A DNA stretch of 64,000 bases from Atherix ibis. Its lineage: Eukaryota > Arthropoda > Insecta > Diptera > Athericidae. Of this stretch, positions 1-12,653 are shown in pieces. The stretch covers positions 682,001-746,000 of the forward strand of contig CATQJD010000146.1 in the NCBI GenBank assembly GCA_958298945.1, read 5' to 3'. The notes under the pieces were generated by a model. It ran no database searches. It had not been told where the DNA came from and saw nothing but the letters and a program-made list of their open reading frames with translations. How positions within the stretch are numbered: position 1 is the stretch's first letter; every line of letters begins with the position of its first letter. Position numbers and translations under genes: made by a program.

Positions 1-850
1 GTATGTTTAAGAGGAATTTGAAGAAGTTTGTTTAAGAGTAATATGAAGTATTATATTAAAGAGGAATATGAAGTAGTATATTTAAGAGGAATATGAAGTA
101 GTATGTTTAAGTGGAATGTGAAGTAGTATGTTTAAGAGGAATATGAAGTAATATGTTTAAGAGGAATATGAAGTAGTATATTTAAGAGGAATATGAAGTA
201 GTATGTTTAAGAGGAATATGAAGTAGTATGTTTAAGAGGAATATGAAGTAGTAAATTTAAGAAGAATATGAAGTAGTATGTTTAAGAGGAATATGAAGTA
301 GTATGTTTAAGAGGAATATGAAGTAGTATATTTAAGAGGAATATGAAGTAGTATGTTTAAGAGGAATATTAAGTAGTATATTTAAGAGGAATATGAAGTA
401 GTATGTTTAAGAGGAATATGAAGTAGTATGTTTAAGAGGAAAATGAAGTATTATGTTTAAGAGGAATATGAAGTAGTATGTTTAAGAGAAATATGAAGTT
501 CTATGTTTAAGAGGAATATGAAGTAGTATGTTCAAGAGGAATATGAAGTAGTATATTTGAGAGGAATATGAAGTAGTATGTTTAAGAGGAATATGAAGTA
601 GTATGTTTAAGAGGAATATGAAGTAGTATATTAAAGAGGAATATGAAGTAGTATGTTTAAGAGGAATATGAAGTAGTATGTTTAAGAGGAATATGAATTA
701 GTATGTCTTAGAGGAATATAAAGTAGTATGTTTAAGAGGAATATGAAGTACTATGTTTAAGAGGAATATGAACTAGTATGTTCAAGAGGAATATGAAGTA
801 GTATATTTAAGGGGAATATGAAGTAGTATGTTTAAGAGAAATATTAGGTA

Positions 851-886
851 GTATGGTTAAGGGGAATATGTGAGGAATATGAAGAA
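851..886 (+). repeat. 36-bp monomer with internal 11-bp duplication
   Basis: This unit has 25 + 11 bp because the segment AGAGGAATATG is duplicated (here with T for the first A). It ends one 1,036-bp higher-order unit. Sister units in block I lie at 1,887-1,922, 2,673-2,708, 4,084-4,119, 8,344-8,379 and 9,997-10,032. All keep the same duplication point, so they descend from one event and were spread by larger duplications. Confidence 0.9.
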
Positions 887-1886
887 GTATGTTTAAGAGG
901 AATATGAAGTAGTATATTTAAGAGGAATATGAAGTATTATGTTAAAGAGGAATATGAAGTAGTATGTTTAAGAGGAATATGAAGTAGTGTATTTAAGAGG
1001 AATATGAAGTAGTATGTTTAAAAGGAATATGAAGTAGTATGTTAAAGAGGAATACGGAGTAGTATATTTAAGAGGAATATGAAGTAGTATGTTTAAGAGG
1101 AATATGAAGAATTATGTTTAAGAGAAATATGAAGTAGTATATTTAAGAGGAATATGAAGTAGTATGTTTAAGAGGAATATGAAGTAGTATTTTTAAGAGG
1201 AATATGAAGTAGTATATTTAAGAGGAATATGCAGTAGTATGTTTAAGAGGAATATGAAGTAGTATGCTTAAGAGGAATATAAAGTAGTATGTTTAAGAGG
1301 AATATGAAGTAGTATGTTTAAGAGGAATACGGAGTAGTATGTTTAAGAGGAATATGAAGTAGTATGTTTAAGAGGAATATGAAGAATTATGTTTAAGAGA
1401 AATATGAAGTAGTATATTTAAGAGGAATATGAAGTAGTATGTTCAAGAGAAATATGAAGTAGTATGTTTAAGAGGAATATGAATTAGTATGTCTTAGAGG
1501 AATGAAAAGTAGTATGTTTAAGAGGAATATGAAGTACTATGTTTAAGAGGAATATGAAGTAGTATGTTCAAGAGGAATATGAAGTAGTATATTTGAGAGG
1601 AATATGAAGTAGTATGTTTAAGAGGAATATGAAGTAGTATGTTTAAGAGGAATATGAAGTAGTATATTAAAGAGGAATATGAAGTAGTATGTTTAAGAGG
1701 AATATGAAGTAGTATGTTTAAGAGGAATATGAATTAGTATGTCTTAGAGGAATATAAAGTAGTATGTTTAAGAGGAATATGAAGTACTATGTTTAAGAGG
1801 AATATGAACTAGTATGTTCAAGAGGAATATGAAGTAGTATATTTAAGGGGAATATGAAGTAGTATGTTTAAGAGAAATATGAAGTA

Positions 1887-1922
1887 GTATGGTTAAGGGG
1901 AATATGAGAGGAATATGAAGAA
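1887..1922 (+). repeat. 36-bp monomer (block I type)
   Basis: This is the closing unit of the second 1,036-bp period and keeps the GGTTAAGGGG context of the unit at 851. Confidence 0.9.
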
Positions 1923-2672
1923 GTATGTTTAAGAGGAATATGAAGAAGTATATTTAAGAGGAATATGAAGTATTATGTTAAAGAGGAATATGAAGTAGTA
2001 TGTTTAAGAGGAATATGAAGTAGTGTATTTAAGAGGAATATGAAGTAGTATGTTTAAAAGGAATATGAAGTAGTATGTTTAAGAGGAATACGGAGTAGTA
2101 TGTTTAAGAGGAATATGAAGTAGTATGTTTAAGAGGAATATGAAGAATTATGTTTAAGAGAAATATGAAGTAGTATATTTGAGAGGAATATGAAGTAGTA
2201 TGTTTAAGAGGAATATGAAGTAGTATTTTTAAGAGGAATATGAAGTAGTATATTTAAGAGGAATATGCAGTAGTATGTTTAAGAGGAATATGAAGTAGTA
2301 TGCTTAAGAGGAATATGAAGTAGTATGTTTAAGAGGAATATGAAGTAGTATGTTTAAGAGGAATACGGAGTAGTATGTTTAAGAGGAATATGAAGTAGTA
2401 TGTTTAAGAGGAATATGAAGAATTATGTTTAAGAGAAATATGAAGTAGTATATTTAAGAGGAATATGAAGTAGTATGTTTAAGAGAAATATGAAGTAGTA
2501 TGTTTAAGAGGAATATGAATTAGTATGTCTTAGAGGAATGAAAAGTAGTATGTTTAAGAGGAATATGAAGTACTATGTTTAAGAGGAATATGAAGTAGTA
2601 TGTTCAAGAGGAATATGAAGTAGTATATTTAAGGGGAATATGAAGTAGTATGTTTAAGAGGAATATAAAGTA

Positions 2673-2708
2673 GTATGTTTAAGAGGAATAGGAGAGGAAT
2701 ATGAAGTT
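2673..2708 (+). repeat. 36-bp monomer (block I type)
   Basis: This unit closes the shortened third period, 786 bp after the previous one (1,036 minus 250). It carries AATAGG in place of AATATG at the duplication joint. Confidence 0.9.
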
Positions 2709-4083
2709 GTATGTTTAAGAGGAATATGAAGTAGTATATTTAAGAGGAATATGAAGTATTATGTTTAAGAGGAATATGAAGTAGTATGTTTAAGAGGAAT
2801 ATGAAGTAGTATGTTTAAGAGGAATATGAAGTAGTATGTTTAAGAGGAATATGAAGTAGTATATTTAAGAGGAATATGAAGAGGTATATTTAAGAGGAAT
2901 ATGAAGTAGTATGTTTAAGAGGAATATGAAGTAGTATGCTTAAGAGGAATATGCAGTAGTATGTTTAAGAGGAATATGAAGTAGTATGTTTAAGAGGAAT
3001 ATGAAGTAGTATGTTTAAGAGGAATATGAAGTAGTAAATTTAAGAAGAATATGAAGTAGTATGTTTAAAAGGAATATGAAGTAGTATGTTTAAGAGAAAT
3101 ATGAAGTAGTATATTTAAGAGGAATATGAAGTAGTATATTTAAGAGGAATATGAAGTAGTATATTTGAGAGGAATATGAAGTAGTATGTTTAAGAGGAAT
3201 ATGCAGTAGTATGTTTAAGAGGAATATGAAGTAGCATATTTAAGAGGAATATGAAATAGTATGTTTAGGAGGAATATGAAGTAGTATGTTTAAGAGAAAT
3301 ATGAAGTAGTATGTTTAAGATGAATATGAAGTAGTATATTTAAGAGGAATATGAAGTAGTACGTTTAATAGGAATATGCAGTAGTATGCTTAAGAGGAAT
3401 ATGAAGTAGTATATTTAAGAGGAATATGAAGTAGTATATTTAAGAGGAATATGAAGTAGTATGTTTAAGAGGAATATGAAGTAGTATGTTTAAGAGGAAT
3501 ATGAAGAAGTATGCTTAAGAAGACTATAAAGTAGTATGTGTAAGAGGAATATGAAGTAGTATGTTTGAGAGGAATACGAAGTAGTATGTTTAAGAGGAAT
3601 ATAAAGTAGTATATTTAAGAGGAATATGAAGTAGTATGTTTAAGAGGAATATGAAGTAGTATGTTTAAGAGGAATATAAAGAATTATGTTTAAGAGAAAT
3701 ATGAAGTAGTATATTTGAGAGGAATATGAAGTAGTATATTTAATAGGAATATGAAGTAGTATGTTTAAGAGGAATATGCAGTAGTATGTTTAAGAGGAAT
3801 ATGAAGTAGTATGTTTAAGAGCAATATGAAGTAGTATGTTTAAGAGGAATATGAAGTAGTATGTTTAAGAGGAAAATGAAGTACTATGTTTAAGAGGTAT
3901 ATGAAGTAGTATGTTTAAGAGGAATATGAATTAGTATGTCTTAGAGGAATATAAAGTAGTATGTTTAAGAGGAATATGAAGTACTATGGTTAAGAGGAAT
4001 ATGAAATAGTATGTTCAAGAGGAATATGAAGTAGTATATTTAAGGGGAATATGAAGTAGTATGTTTAAGAGGAATATGAAGTA

Positions 4084-4119
4084 GTATGTTTAAGAGGAAT
4101 ATGAGAGGAATATGAAGTA
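4084..4119 (+). repeat. 36-bp monomer (block I type)
   Basis: The 11-bp duplication is intact without substitutions (AATATG followed by AGAGGAATATG). Its counterpart in super-unit copy 2 is 9,997-10,032, offset 5,913 bp. Confidence 0.9.
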
Positions 4120-6399
4120 GTATGTTTAAGAGGAATATGAAGTAGAATATTTAAGAGGAATATGAAGTATTATGTTTAAGAGGAATATGAAGTAGTATGT
4201 TTAAGAGGAATATGAAGTAGTATGTTTAAGAGGAATTTGAAGTAGTATATTTAAGAGGAATAGGAAGAGGTATATTTGAGAGGAATATGAAGTAGTATGT
4301 TTAGGAGGAATATGCAGTAGTATGTTTAAGAGAAATATGAAGTAGTATGTTTAAGAGGAATATGAAGTAGTATGTTTAAGAGCAATATGAAGTAGTAAAT
4401 TTAAGAAGAATATGAAGTAGTATGTTTAAAAGGAATATGAAGTAGTATGTTTAAGAGGAATATGAAGTAGTATGTTTAAGAGGAATATGAAGTAGTATAT
4501 TTAAGAGGAATATGAAGTATTATGTTTAAGAGGAATATGAAGTAGTATGTTTAAGAGGAATATGAAGTAGTATGTTTAGGAGGAATATGAAGTAGTATGT
4601 TTAAGAGGAATATGAAGTAGTAGGTTTAAGAGGAATATAAAGAATTATGTTTAGGAGAAATATGAAGTAGTATATTTGAGAGGAATATGAAGTAGTATAT
4701 TTAATAGGAATATGAAGTAGTATGTTTAAAAGGTGTGTGAATTAGTATGTTTAAGAGGAATATGAAGTACTATGTTTAAGAGGAATATGAAGTAGTATAT
4801 TTAAGAGCAATATGAAGTAGTATGTTTAAGAGGAATATGAAGTAGTATGTTTAAGAGGAAAATGAAGTATAATGTTTAAGAGGAATATGAAGTAGTATGT
4901 TTAAGAGGAATATAAAGTACTACGTTTAAGAGGAATATGAAGTAGTATGTTCAAGAGGAATATGAAGTAGTATATTTAAGAGGAATATAAAGTAGTATGT
5001 TTAAGAGGAATATGAAGTAGTATGTTTAAGAGGAATATGAAGTAGTATGTTTAAGACGAATATGAAGTAGTTTGTTTAAGAGCAATATGAAGTAGTATGT
5101 TTAAGAGGAATATGAAATAGTAAATTTAACAGGAATATTAAGTAGTATGCTTAAGAGGAATATGAAGTAGTATGTTTAAGAGAAATATGAAGTAGTATAT
5201 TTAGGAGGAATATGAAGTAGTACATTTAAGAGGAATATGAAGTAGTATATTTAAGAGGAATATGAAATAGTATGTTTAAGAGGAATATGCAGTAGCATGT
5301 TTAAGTGGAATATGAAGTAGTTTGTTTAAGAGGAATATGAAGAAGTATATTTAAGAGGAATATGAAGTCGTATGTTTAAGAGGAATATGCAGTAGTATGT
5401 TTAAAAGGAATATGAAGTAGTATATTTAAGAGGAATATGAAGTCGTATGTTTAAGAGGAATATGAAGTAGTATGTTTAAGATGAATATGAAGTAGTATAT
5501 TTGGAGGAATATTAAGTAGTATATTTAAGAGGAATATGAAGAAGTATGTTTAAGAGGAATGTTAAGTAGTATGTTTAAGAGGAATATGAAGTAGTGTGTT
5601 TAAGAGGAATATAAGGTAGTATGTTTAAGAGGAATATGAAGTAGTATGTTTAAGAAGAATATGAAGTAGTATGTATAAGAGGAATATGAAGTAGTATGTT
5701 TAAGAGGAATATGAAGTAGTATATTTAAGAGGAATATGAAGTAGTATATTAAAGAGGAATATGAAGTATTATGCTTAAGAGGAATATGAAGTAATATGTT
5801 TAAGAAGAATATGAAGTAGTATATTTGAGAGGAATATGAAGTAGTATGTTTAAGAGGAATATGAAGTAGTATGTGTAAGAGGAATATGAAGTAGTATGTT
5901 TAAGAGTAATATGAATTAGTATGTTTAAGAGGAATATGAAGTAGTATGTTTAAGAGGAATATGAAGTAGTATATTTAAGAGGAATATGAAGTAGTATATT
6001 TAAGAGGAATATGAAGTAGTATATTTAAGAGGAATATGAAGTAGTATGTTTAAGAAGAATATGCAGTAGTATGTTTAGGAGAAATATGAAGTAGTATATT
6101 TAAGAGGAATATGAAGTAGTATGTTTAAGAGGAATATGAAGTAATATGTTTAAGAGGAATATGAAGTAGTATGTTTAAGAGGAATATGAAGTAGTATGTT
6201 TAAGAGAAATATGAAGTAGTATGTATAAAAGGAATATGAAGTAGTATGTTTAAGAGGAATATAAAGTAGTATATTTAAGAGGAATATGAAGTAGTATGTT
6301 TAAAAGGAATATGAAGTAGTATGTTTAAGACGAATATGGAGTAGTATGTTTAAGAGGAATAAGAAGTAGTATATTTAAGAGGAATATGAAGTAGTATGT

Positions 6400-7000
6400 T
6401 TAAGAGGAAAATGAAGTAGTATGTTTAAGAGGTATATGAAGTAGTATGTTTAAGAGGAATATGAATTAGTATGTCTTAGAGGAATATGAAGTAGTATGTT
6501 TAAGAGGAATATGAAGTAGTATATTTAAGAGGAATATGAAGAAGTATTTTTAAGAGGAATATGAAATAGTATATATAAAAGGAATATGAAGTAGTATGTT
6601 TAAGAGGAATATGCAGTAGTATGTTTAAGAGGAATATGAAGTAGTATATTTAAGAGGAATATGAAGTATTATGTTTAAGAGGAATACGAAATAGTATTTT
6701 TAAGAGAAATATGAAGTAGTATGTTTAAGAGGAATTTGAAGAAGTATGTTTAAGAGTAATATGAAGTAGTATATTAAAGAGGAATAAGAAGTAGTATATT
6801 TAAGAGGAATATGAAGTAGTATGTTTAAGAGGAAAATGAAGTAGTATGTTTAAGAGGTATATGAAGTAGTATGTTTAAGAGGAATATGAATTAGTATGTC
6901 TTAGAGGAATATGAAGTAGTATGTTTAAGAGGAATATGAAGTAGTATATTTAAGAGGAATATGAAGAAGTATTTTTAAGAGGAATATGAAATAGTATATA
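6400..7000 (+). repeat. 425-bp local duplication
   Basis: An ordered set of variants recurs 425 bp (17 monomers) apart. The set is GGAAAATG, GGTATATG, GAATTAGTATGTCTTAG, GAAGAAGTATTTTTAAG and AATAGTATATATAA. For example, GGTATATG lies at 6,431 and 6,856. The junction between copies falls near the start of super-unit copy 2 (6,719), so this duplication may mark how the second super-unit was joined on. Confidence 0.75.
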
Positions 7001-8343
7001 TAAGAGGAATATGAAGTAGTATGTTTAAGAGGAATATGAAGTAGTATGTTTAAGAGGAATATGAAGTAATATGTTTAAGAGGAATATGAAGTAGTATATT
7101 TAAGAAGAATATGAAGTAGTATGTTTAAGAGGAATATGAAGTAGTATGTTTAAGAGGAATATGAAGTAGTAAATTTAAGAAGAATATGAAGTAGTATGTT
7201 TAAGAGGAATATGAAGTAGTATGTTTAAGAGGAATATGAAGTAGTATATTTAAGAGGAATATGAAGTAGTATGTTTAAGAGGAATATTTAGTAGTATATT
7301 TAAGAGGAATATGAAGTAGTATATTTAAGAGGAATATGAAGTAGTATGTTTAAGAGGAAAATGAAGTATTATGTTTAAGAGGAATATGAAGTAGTATGTT
7401 TAAGAGAAATATGAAGTTCTATGTTTAAGAGGAATATGAAGTAGTATGTTCAAGAGGAATATGAAGTAGTATATTTGAGAGGAATATGAAGTAGTATGTT
7501 TAAGAGGAATATGAAGTAGTATGTTTAAGAGGAATATGAAGTAGTATATTAAAGAGGAATATGAAGTAGTATGTTTAAGAGGAATATGAAGTAGTATGTT
7601 TAAGAGGAATATGAATTAGTATGTCTTAGAGGAATATAAAGAAGTATGTTTAAGAGGAATATGAAGTAGTATATTTAAGAGGAATATGAAGTATTATGTT
7701 TAAGAGAAATATGAAGTAGTATGTTTAAGAGGAATATGAAGTAGTATGTTTAAGAGGAATATGAAGTAGTATGTTTAAGAGGAATATGAAGTAGTGTATT
7801 TAAGAGGAATATGAAGTAGTATGTTTAAAAGGAATATGAAGTAGTATGTTTAAGAGAAATACGGAATAGTATGTTTAAGAGGAATATGAAGTAGTATGTT
7901 TAAAAGGAATATGAAGAATTATGTTTAAGAGAAATATGAAGTAGTATATTTAAGAGGAATATGAAGTAGTATGTTTAAGAGGAATATGAAGTAGTATTTT
8001 TAAGAGGAATATGAAGTAGTATATTTAAGAGGAATATGCAGTAGTATGTTTAAGAGGAATATGAAGTAGTATATTTAAGAGGAATATGAAGTAGTATGTT
8101 TAAGAGAAATATGCAGTAGTATGTTTAAGAGGAATATGAAGTAGTATGTTTAAGAGGAATATGAAGTAGTATGTTTAAGAGGAATATGAAGTAGTAAATT
8201 TAAGAAGAATATGAAGTAGTATGTTTAAAAGGAATATGAAGTAGTATGTTTAAGAGAAATATGAAGTAGTATATTTAAGAGGAATATGAAGTAGTCTATT
8301 TAAGAGGAATATGAAGTAGTATATTTGAGAGGAATATGAAGTA

Positions 8344-8379
8344 GTATGGTTAAGGGGAATATGAGAGGAATATGAAGAA
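8344..8379 (+). repeat. 36-bp monomer (block I type)
   Basis: It has the same GGTTAAGGGG context as 851 and 1,887. The following monomer starts TTATG rather than GTATG. The variant order downstream (TATTATGTTAAAG, then GTGTATTTAAG) matches that after 887. Confidence 0.88.
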
Positions 8380-9679
8380 TTATGTTTAAGAGGAATATGA
8401 AGTGGTATATTTAAGAGGAATATGAAGTATTATGTTAAAGAGGAATATGAAGTAGTATGTTTAAGAGGAATATGAAGTAGTGTATTTAAGAGGAATATGA
8501 AGTAGTATGTTTAAAAGGAATATGAAGTAGTATGTTTAAGAGAAATACGGAATAGTATGTTTAAGAGGAATATGAAGTAGTATGTTTAAGAGGAATATGA
8601 AGAATTATGTTTAAGAGAAATATGAAGTAGTATATTTAAGAGGAATATGAAGTAGTATGCTTAAGAGGAATATGAAGTAGTATGCTTAAGAGGAATATGA
8701 AGTAGTATGTTTAAGAGGAATATGAAGTAGTATGTTTAAGAGGAATACGGAGTAGTATGTTTAAGAGGAATATGAAGTAGTATGTTTAAGAGGAATATGA
8801 AGAATTATGTTTAAGAGAAATATGAAGTAGTATATTTAAGAGGAATATGAAGTAGTATGTTTAAGAGGAATATGAAGTAGTATGTTTAAGAGGAATATGA
8901 AGTAGTATGTTTAAGAGGAATATGAAGTAGTATATTTAAGAGGAATATGAAGAGGTATATTTAAGAGGAATATGAAGTAGTATATTTAAGAGGAATATGA
9001 AGTAGTATGTTTAAGAGAAATATGCAGTAGTATGTTTAAGAGGAATATGAAGTAGTATGTTTAAGAGGAATATGAAGTAGTATGTTTAAGAGGAATATGA
9101 AGTAGTAAATTTAAGAAGAATATGAAGTAGTATGTTTAAAAGGAATATGAAGTAGTATGTTTAAGAGAAATATGAAGTAGTATATTTAAGAGGAATATGA
9201 AGTAGTCTATTTAAGAGGAATATGAAGTAGTATATTTGAGAGGAATATGAAGTAGTATGTTTAAGAGGAATATGCAGTAGTATGTTTAAGAGGAATATGA
9301 AGTAGCATATTTAAGAGGAATATGAAATAGTATGTTTAGGAGGAATATGAAGTAGTATGTTTAAGAGAAATATGAAGTAGTATGTTTAAGATGAATATGA
9401 AGTAGTATATTTAAGAGAAATATGAAGTAGTACGTTTAATTAAAATATGCAGTAGTATGCTTAAGAGGAATATGAAGTAGTATATTTAAGAGGAATATGA
9501 AGTAGTATATTTAAGAGGAATATGAAGTAGTATGTTTAAGAGGAATATGAAGTAGTATGTTTGAGAGGAATACGAAGTAGTATGTTTAAGAGGAATATAA
9601 AGAAATATGTTTAAGAGAAATATGAAGTAGTATATTTGAGAGGAATATGAAGTAGTATATTTAATAGGAATATGAAGTA

Positions 9680-9696
9680 GTATGTTTAAGAGGTGT
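9680..9696 (+). repeat. 17-bp truncated monomer
   Basis: The unit reads GTATGTTTAAGAGGTGT and then restarts with GTATG. The homologous units at 4,719 and 10,582 read GGTGTGTGAATTA before the next monomer, so an 8-bp deletion between short GTGT/GTAT repeats is the simplest cause. It is the shortest monomer I found. Confidence 0.85.
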
Positions 9697-9996
9697 GTAT
9701 GTTTAAGAGGAATATGAAGTACTATGTTTAAGAGGAATATGAAGTAGTATGTTTAAGAGCAATATGAAGTAGTATGTTTAAGAGGAAAATGAAGTAGTAT
9801 GTTTAAGAGGTATATGAAGTAGTATGTTTAAGAGGAATATGAATTAGTATGTCTTAGAGGAATATAAAGTAGTATGTTTAAGAGGAATATGAAGTACTAT
9901 GGTTAAGAGGAATATGAAGTAGTATGTTCAAGAGGAATATGAAGTAGTATATTTAAGGGGAATATGAAGTAGTATGTTTAAGAGGAATATGAAGTA

Positions 9997-10032
9997 GTAT
10001 GTTTAAGAGGAATATGAGAGGAATATGAAGTA
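9997..10032 (+). repeat. 36-bp monomer (block I type)
   Basis: This is the copy 2 counterpart of the unit at 4,084. From here to about 12.1 kb the match to copy 1 can be followed almost monomer by monomer. Confidence 0.9.
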
Positions 10033-12194
10033 GTATGTTTAAGAGGAATATGAAGTAGAATATTTAAGAGGAATATGAAGTATTATGTTTAAGAGGAATA
10101 TGAAGTAGTATGTTTAAGAGGAATATGAAGTAGTATGTTTAAGAGGAATTTGAAGTAGTATATTTAAGAGGAATATGAAGAGGTATATTTAAGAGGAATA
10201 TGAAGTAGTATATTTAAGAGGAATATGAAGTAGTATGTTTAAGAGAAATATGCAGTAGTATGTTTAAGAGGAATATGAAGTAGTATGTTTAAGAGGAATA
10301 TGAAGTAGTATGTTTAAGAGGAATATGAAGTAGTAAATTTAAGAAGAATATAAAGTAGTATGTTTAAAAGGAATATGAAGTAGTATGTTTAAGAGGAATA
10401 TGAAGTAGTATGTTTAAGAGGAATATGAAGTAGTATATTTAAGAGGAATATGAAGTAGTATGTTTAAGAGGAATATGAAGTAGTAGGTTTAAGAGGAATA
10501 TAAAGAATTATGTTTAGGAGAAATATGAAGTAGTATATTTGAGAGTAATATGAAGTAGTATATTTAATAGGAATATGAAGTAGTATGTTTAAGAGGTGTG
10601 TGAATTAGTATGTTTAAGAGGAATATGAAGTACTATGTTTAAGAGGAATATGAAGAAGTATATTTAAGAGCAATATGAAGTAGTATGTTTGAGAGGAATA
10701 TGAAGTAGTATGTTTAAGAGGAAAATGAAGTATAATGTTTAAGAGGAATATGAAGTAGTATGTTTAAGAGGAATATAAAGTACTATGTTTAAGAGGAATA
10801 TGAAGTAGTATGTTCAAGAGGAATATGAAGTAGTTTATTTAAGAGGAATATGAAGTAGTATGTTTAAGAGGAATATGAAGTAGTATGTTTAAGAGGAATA
10901 TGAAGTAGTATGTTTAAGACGAATATGAAGTAGTTTGTTTAAGAGCAATATGAAGTAGTATGTTTAAGAGGAATATGAAATAGTAAATTTAACAGGTATA
11001 TGAAGTAGTATGCTTAAGAGGAATATGAAGTAGTATGTTTAAGAGAAATATGAAGTAGTATATTTAGGAGGAATATGAAGTAGTACATTTAAGAGGAATA
11101 TGAAGTAGTATATTTAAGAGGAATATGAAGTAGTATGTTTAAGAGGAATATGCAGTAGCATGTTTAAGTGGAATATGAAGTAGTTTGTTTAAGAGGAATA
11201 TGAAGTAGTATATTTAAGAGGAATATGAAGTCGTATGTTTAAGAGGAATATGCAGTAGTATGTTTAAGAGGAATATGAAGTAGTATATTTAAGAGGAATA
11301 TGAAGTCGTATGTTTAAGAGGAATATGAAGTAGTATGTTTAAGATGAATATGAAGTAGTATATTTGGAGGAATATTAAGTAGTATATTTAAGAGGAATAT
11401 GAAGAAGTATGTTTAAGAGGAATGTTAAGTAGTATGTTTAAGAGGAATATGAAGTAGTGTGTTTAAGAGGAATATAAAGTAGTATGTTTAAGAGGAATAT
11501 GAAGTAGTATGTTTAAGAAGAATATGAAGTTGTATGTATAAGAGGAATATGAAGTAGTATGTTTAAGAGGAATATGAAGTAGTATATTTAAGAGGAATAT
11601 GAAGTAGTATATTTAAGAGGAATATGAAGTAGTATGCTTAAGAGGAATATGAAGTAATATGTTTAAGAAGAATATGAAGTAGTATATTTGAGAGGAATAT
11701 GAAGTAGTATGTTTAAGAGGAATATGAAGTAGTATGTGTAAGAGGAATATGAAGTAGTATGTTTAAGAGTAATATGAATTAGTATGTTTAAGAGGAATAT
11801 GAAGTAGTATGTTTAGGAGGAATATGAAGTAGTATATTTAAGAGGAATATGAAGTAGTATATTTAAGAGGAATATGAAGTAGTATATTTAAGAGGAATAT
11901 GAAGTAGTATGTTTAAGAAGAATATGCAGTAGTATGTTTAGGAGGAATATGAAGTAGTATATTTAAGAGGAATGTGAAGTAGTATGTTTAAGAGGAATAT
12001 GAAGTAATATGTTTAAGAGGAATATGAAGTAGTATGTTTAAGAGGAATATGAAGTAGTATGTTTAAGAGAAATATGAAGTAGTATGTATAAAATGAATAT
12101 GAAGTAGTATGTTTAAGAGCAATATGAAGTAGTATGTTTAAGAGGAATATGAAGTAGTATGTTTAAGAGGAATATGAAGTACTATGTTAAAGAG

Positions 12195-12653
12195 GAATAT
12201 GAAGTAGTATGTATAAAAGAAATATGCAGTAGTGTGTTTAAGAGCAATATGAAGTAGTATGTTTAAGAGGAATATGAAGCAGTATGTTTAAGAGGAATAT
12301 GAGGGGAATATGAAGTAGTATGTTTAAGAGGAATATGAAGTAGTATGTTTAAGAGGAATATCAAGTAATATGTTTAAGAGGAATATGAAGTAGTATGTTT
12401 AAGAGGAATATGAAGTAGTATGTTTAAGAGGAATATGAAGTAGTATGTTTAAGAGGAATATGAAGTAGTATGTTTAAGAGGAATATGAAGTAGTATGTTT
12501 AAGAGGAATATGAAGTACTATGTTTAAGAGGAATATGAAGTAGTATGTATAAAAGGACTATGCAGTAGTATGTTTAAGAGCAATATGAAGTAGTATGTTT
12601 AAGAGGAATATGAAGCAGTATGTTTAAGAGGAATATGAGGGGAATATGAAGTA
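12195..12653 (+). repeat. 336-bp tandem at the start of block II
   Basis: GTATAAAAG at 12,211 recurs at 12,547, and the GAGGGG 36-bp monomer at 12,282 recurs at 12,618. Both are 336 bp apart (13 normal monomers plus 11 bp). Shared variants in order are GTATAAAAG, ATGCAGTA, GAGCAATATG, GAAGCAGTATG and GAGGGG. This cassette is the signature of block II and recurs near 16.1, 16.6, 17.3, 19.3, 19.75 and 24.2 kb. Confidence 0.85.

Larger units (their letters stand above)
530..2708 (+). repeat. 1,036-bp higher-order tandem in block I
   Basis: Rare variants recur exactly 1,036 bp apart: GTCTTAG at 705 and 1,741; the 36-bp monomer at 851 and 1,887; TATTATGTTAAAG at 935 and 1,971; GTGTAT at 987 and 2,023; GTATTTTT at 1,187 and 2,223; GTATGCTTAAG at 1,262 and 2,298; ACGGAG at 1,329 and 2,365; AATGAAAAG at 1,501 and 2,537; TTCAAG at 1,567 and 2,603. 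The unit is 40 normal monomers plus one 36-bp monomer. The last copy has lost 250 bp (ten monomers) before its closing 36-bp monomer at 2,673. About two copies are present. This is direct evidence of local tandem amplification. Confidence 0.88.
1..6270 (+). repeat. Block I super-unit, copy 1 (~6 kb)
   Basis: This stretch shares an ordered series of rare variants with 6,719-12,135. The start (GAGGAATTTGAAGAAG then GAGTAATATG) matches 6,719 onward. AGTTCTATG at 497 matches 7,415. GTAGTAAATTTAAG at 3,031 matches 9,102, and GTAGCATATT at 3,231 matches 9,302 (both offset 6,071). GGTGTGTGAAT at 4,732 matches 10,595, TTGGAGG at 5,501 matches 11,364, and ATGTATAAAA at 6,221 matches 12,084 (all offset 5,863). 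The offset changes because each copy has gained or lost whole monomers. Copy 1 carries an extra 1,036-bp tandem near 0.5-2.7 kb. The GTCTTAG variant (705, 1,741 and later sites) is private to block I. Boundaries are approximate, set by where matching variants stop. Confidence 0.8.
6719..12135 (+). repeat. Block I super-unit, copy 2 (~5.4 kb)
   Basis: This is the second copy of the block I super-unit, in the same orientation and variant order as 1-6,270. It contains one 36-bp junction monomer early (8,344) and one late (9,997); the latter matches copy 1's 4,084 unit. Relative to copy 1 it has lost material between 9.4 and 10.6 kb, because the offset falls from 6,071 to 5,863 bp. That loss includes an 8-bp deletion that made the 17-bp monomer at 9,680. 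The right limit is where the copy 1 match at offset 5,863 was last confirmed (12,084) plus the next few monomers. Confidence 0.78.
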
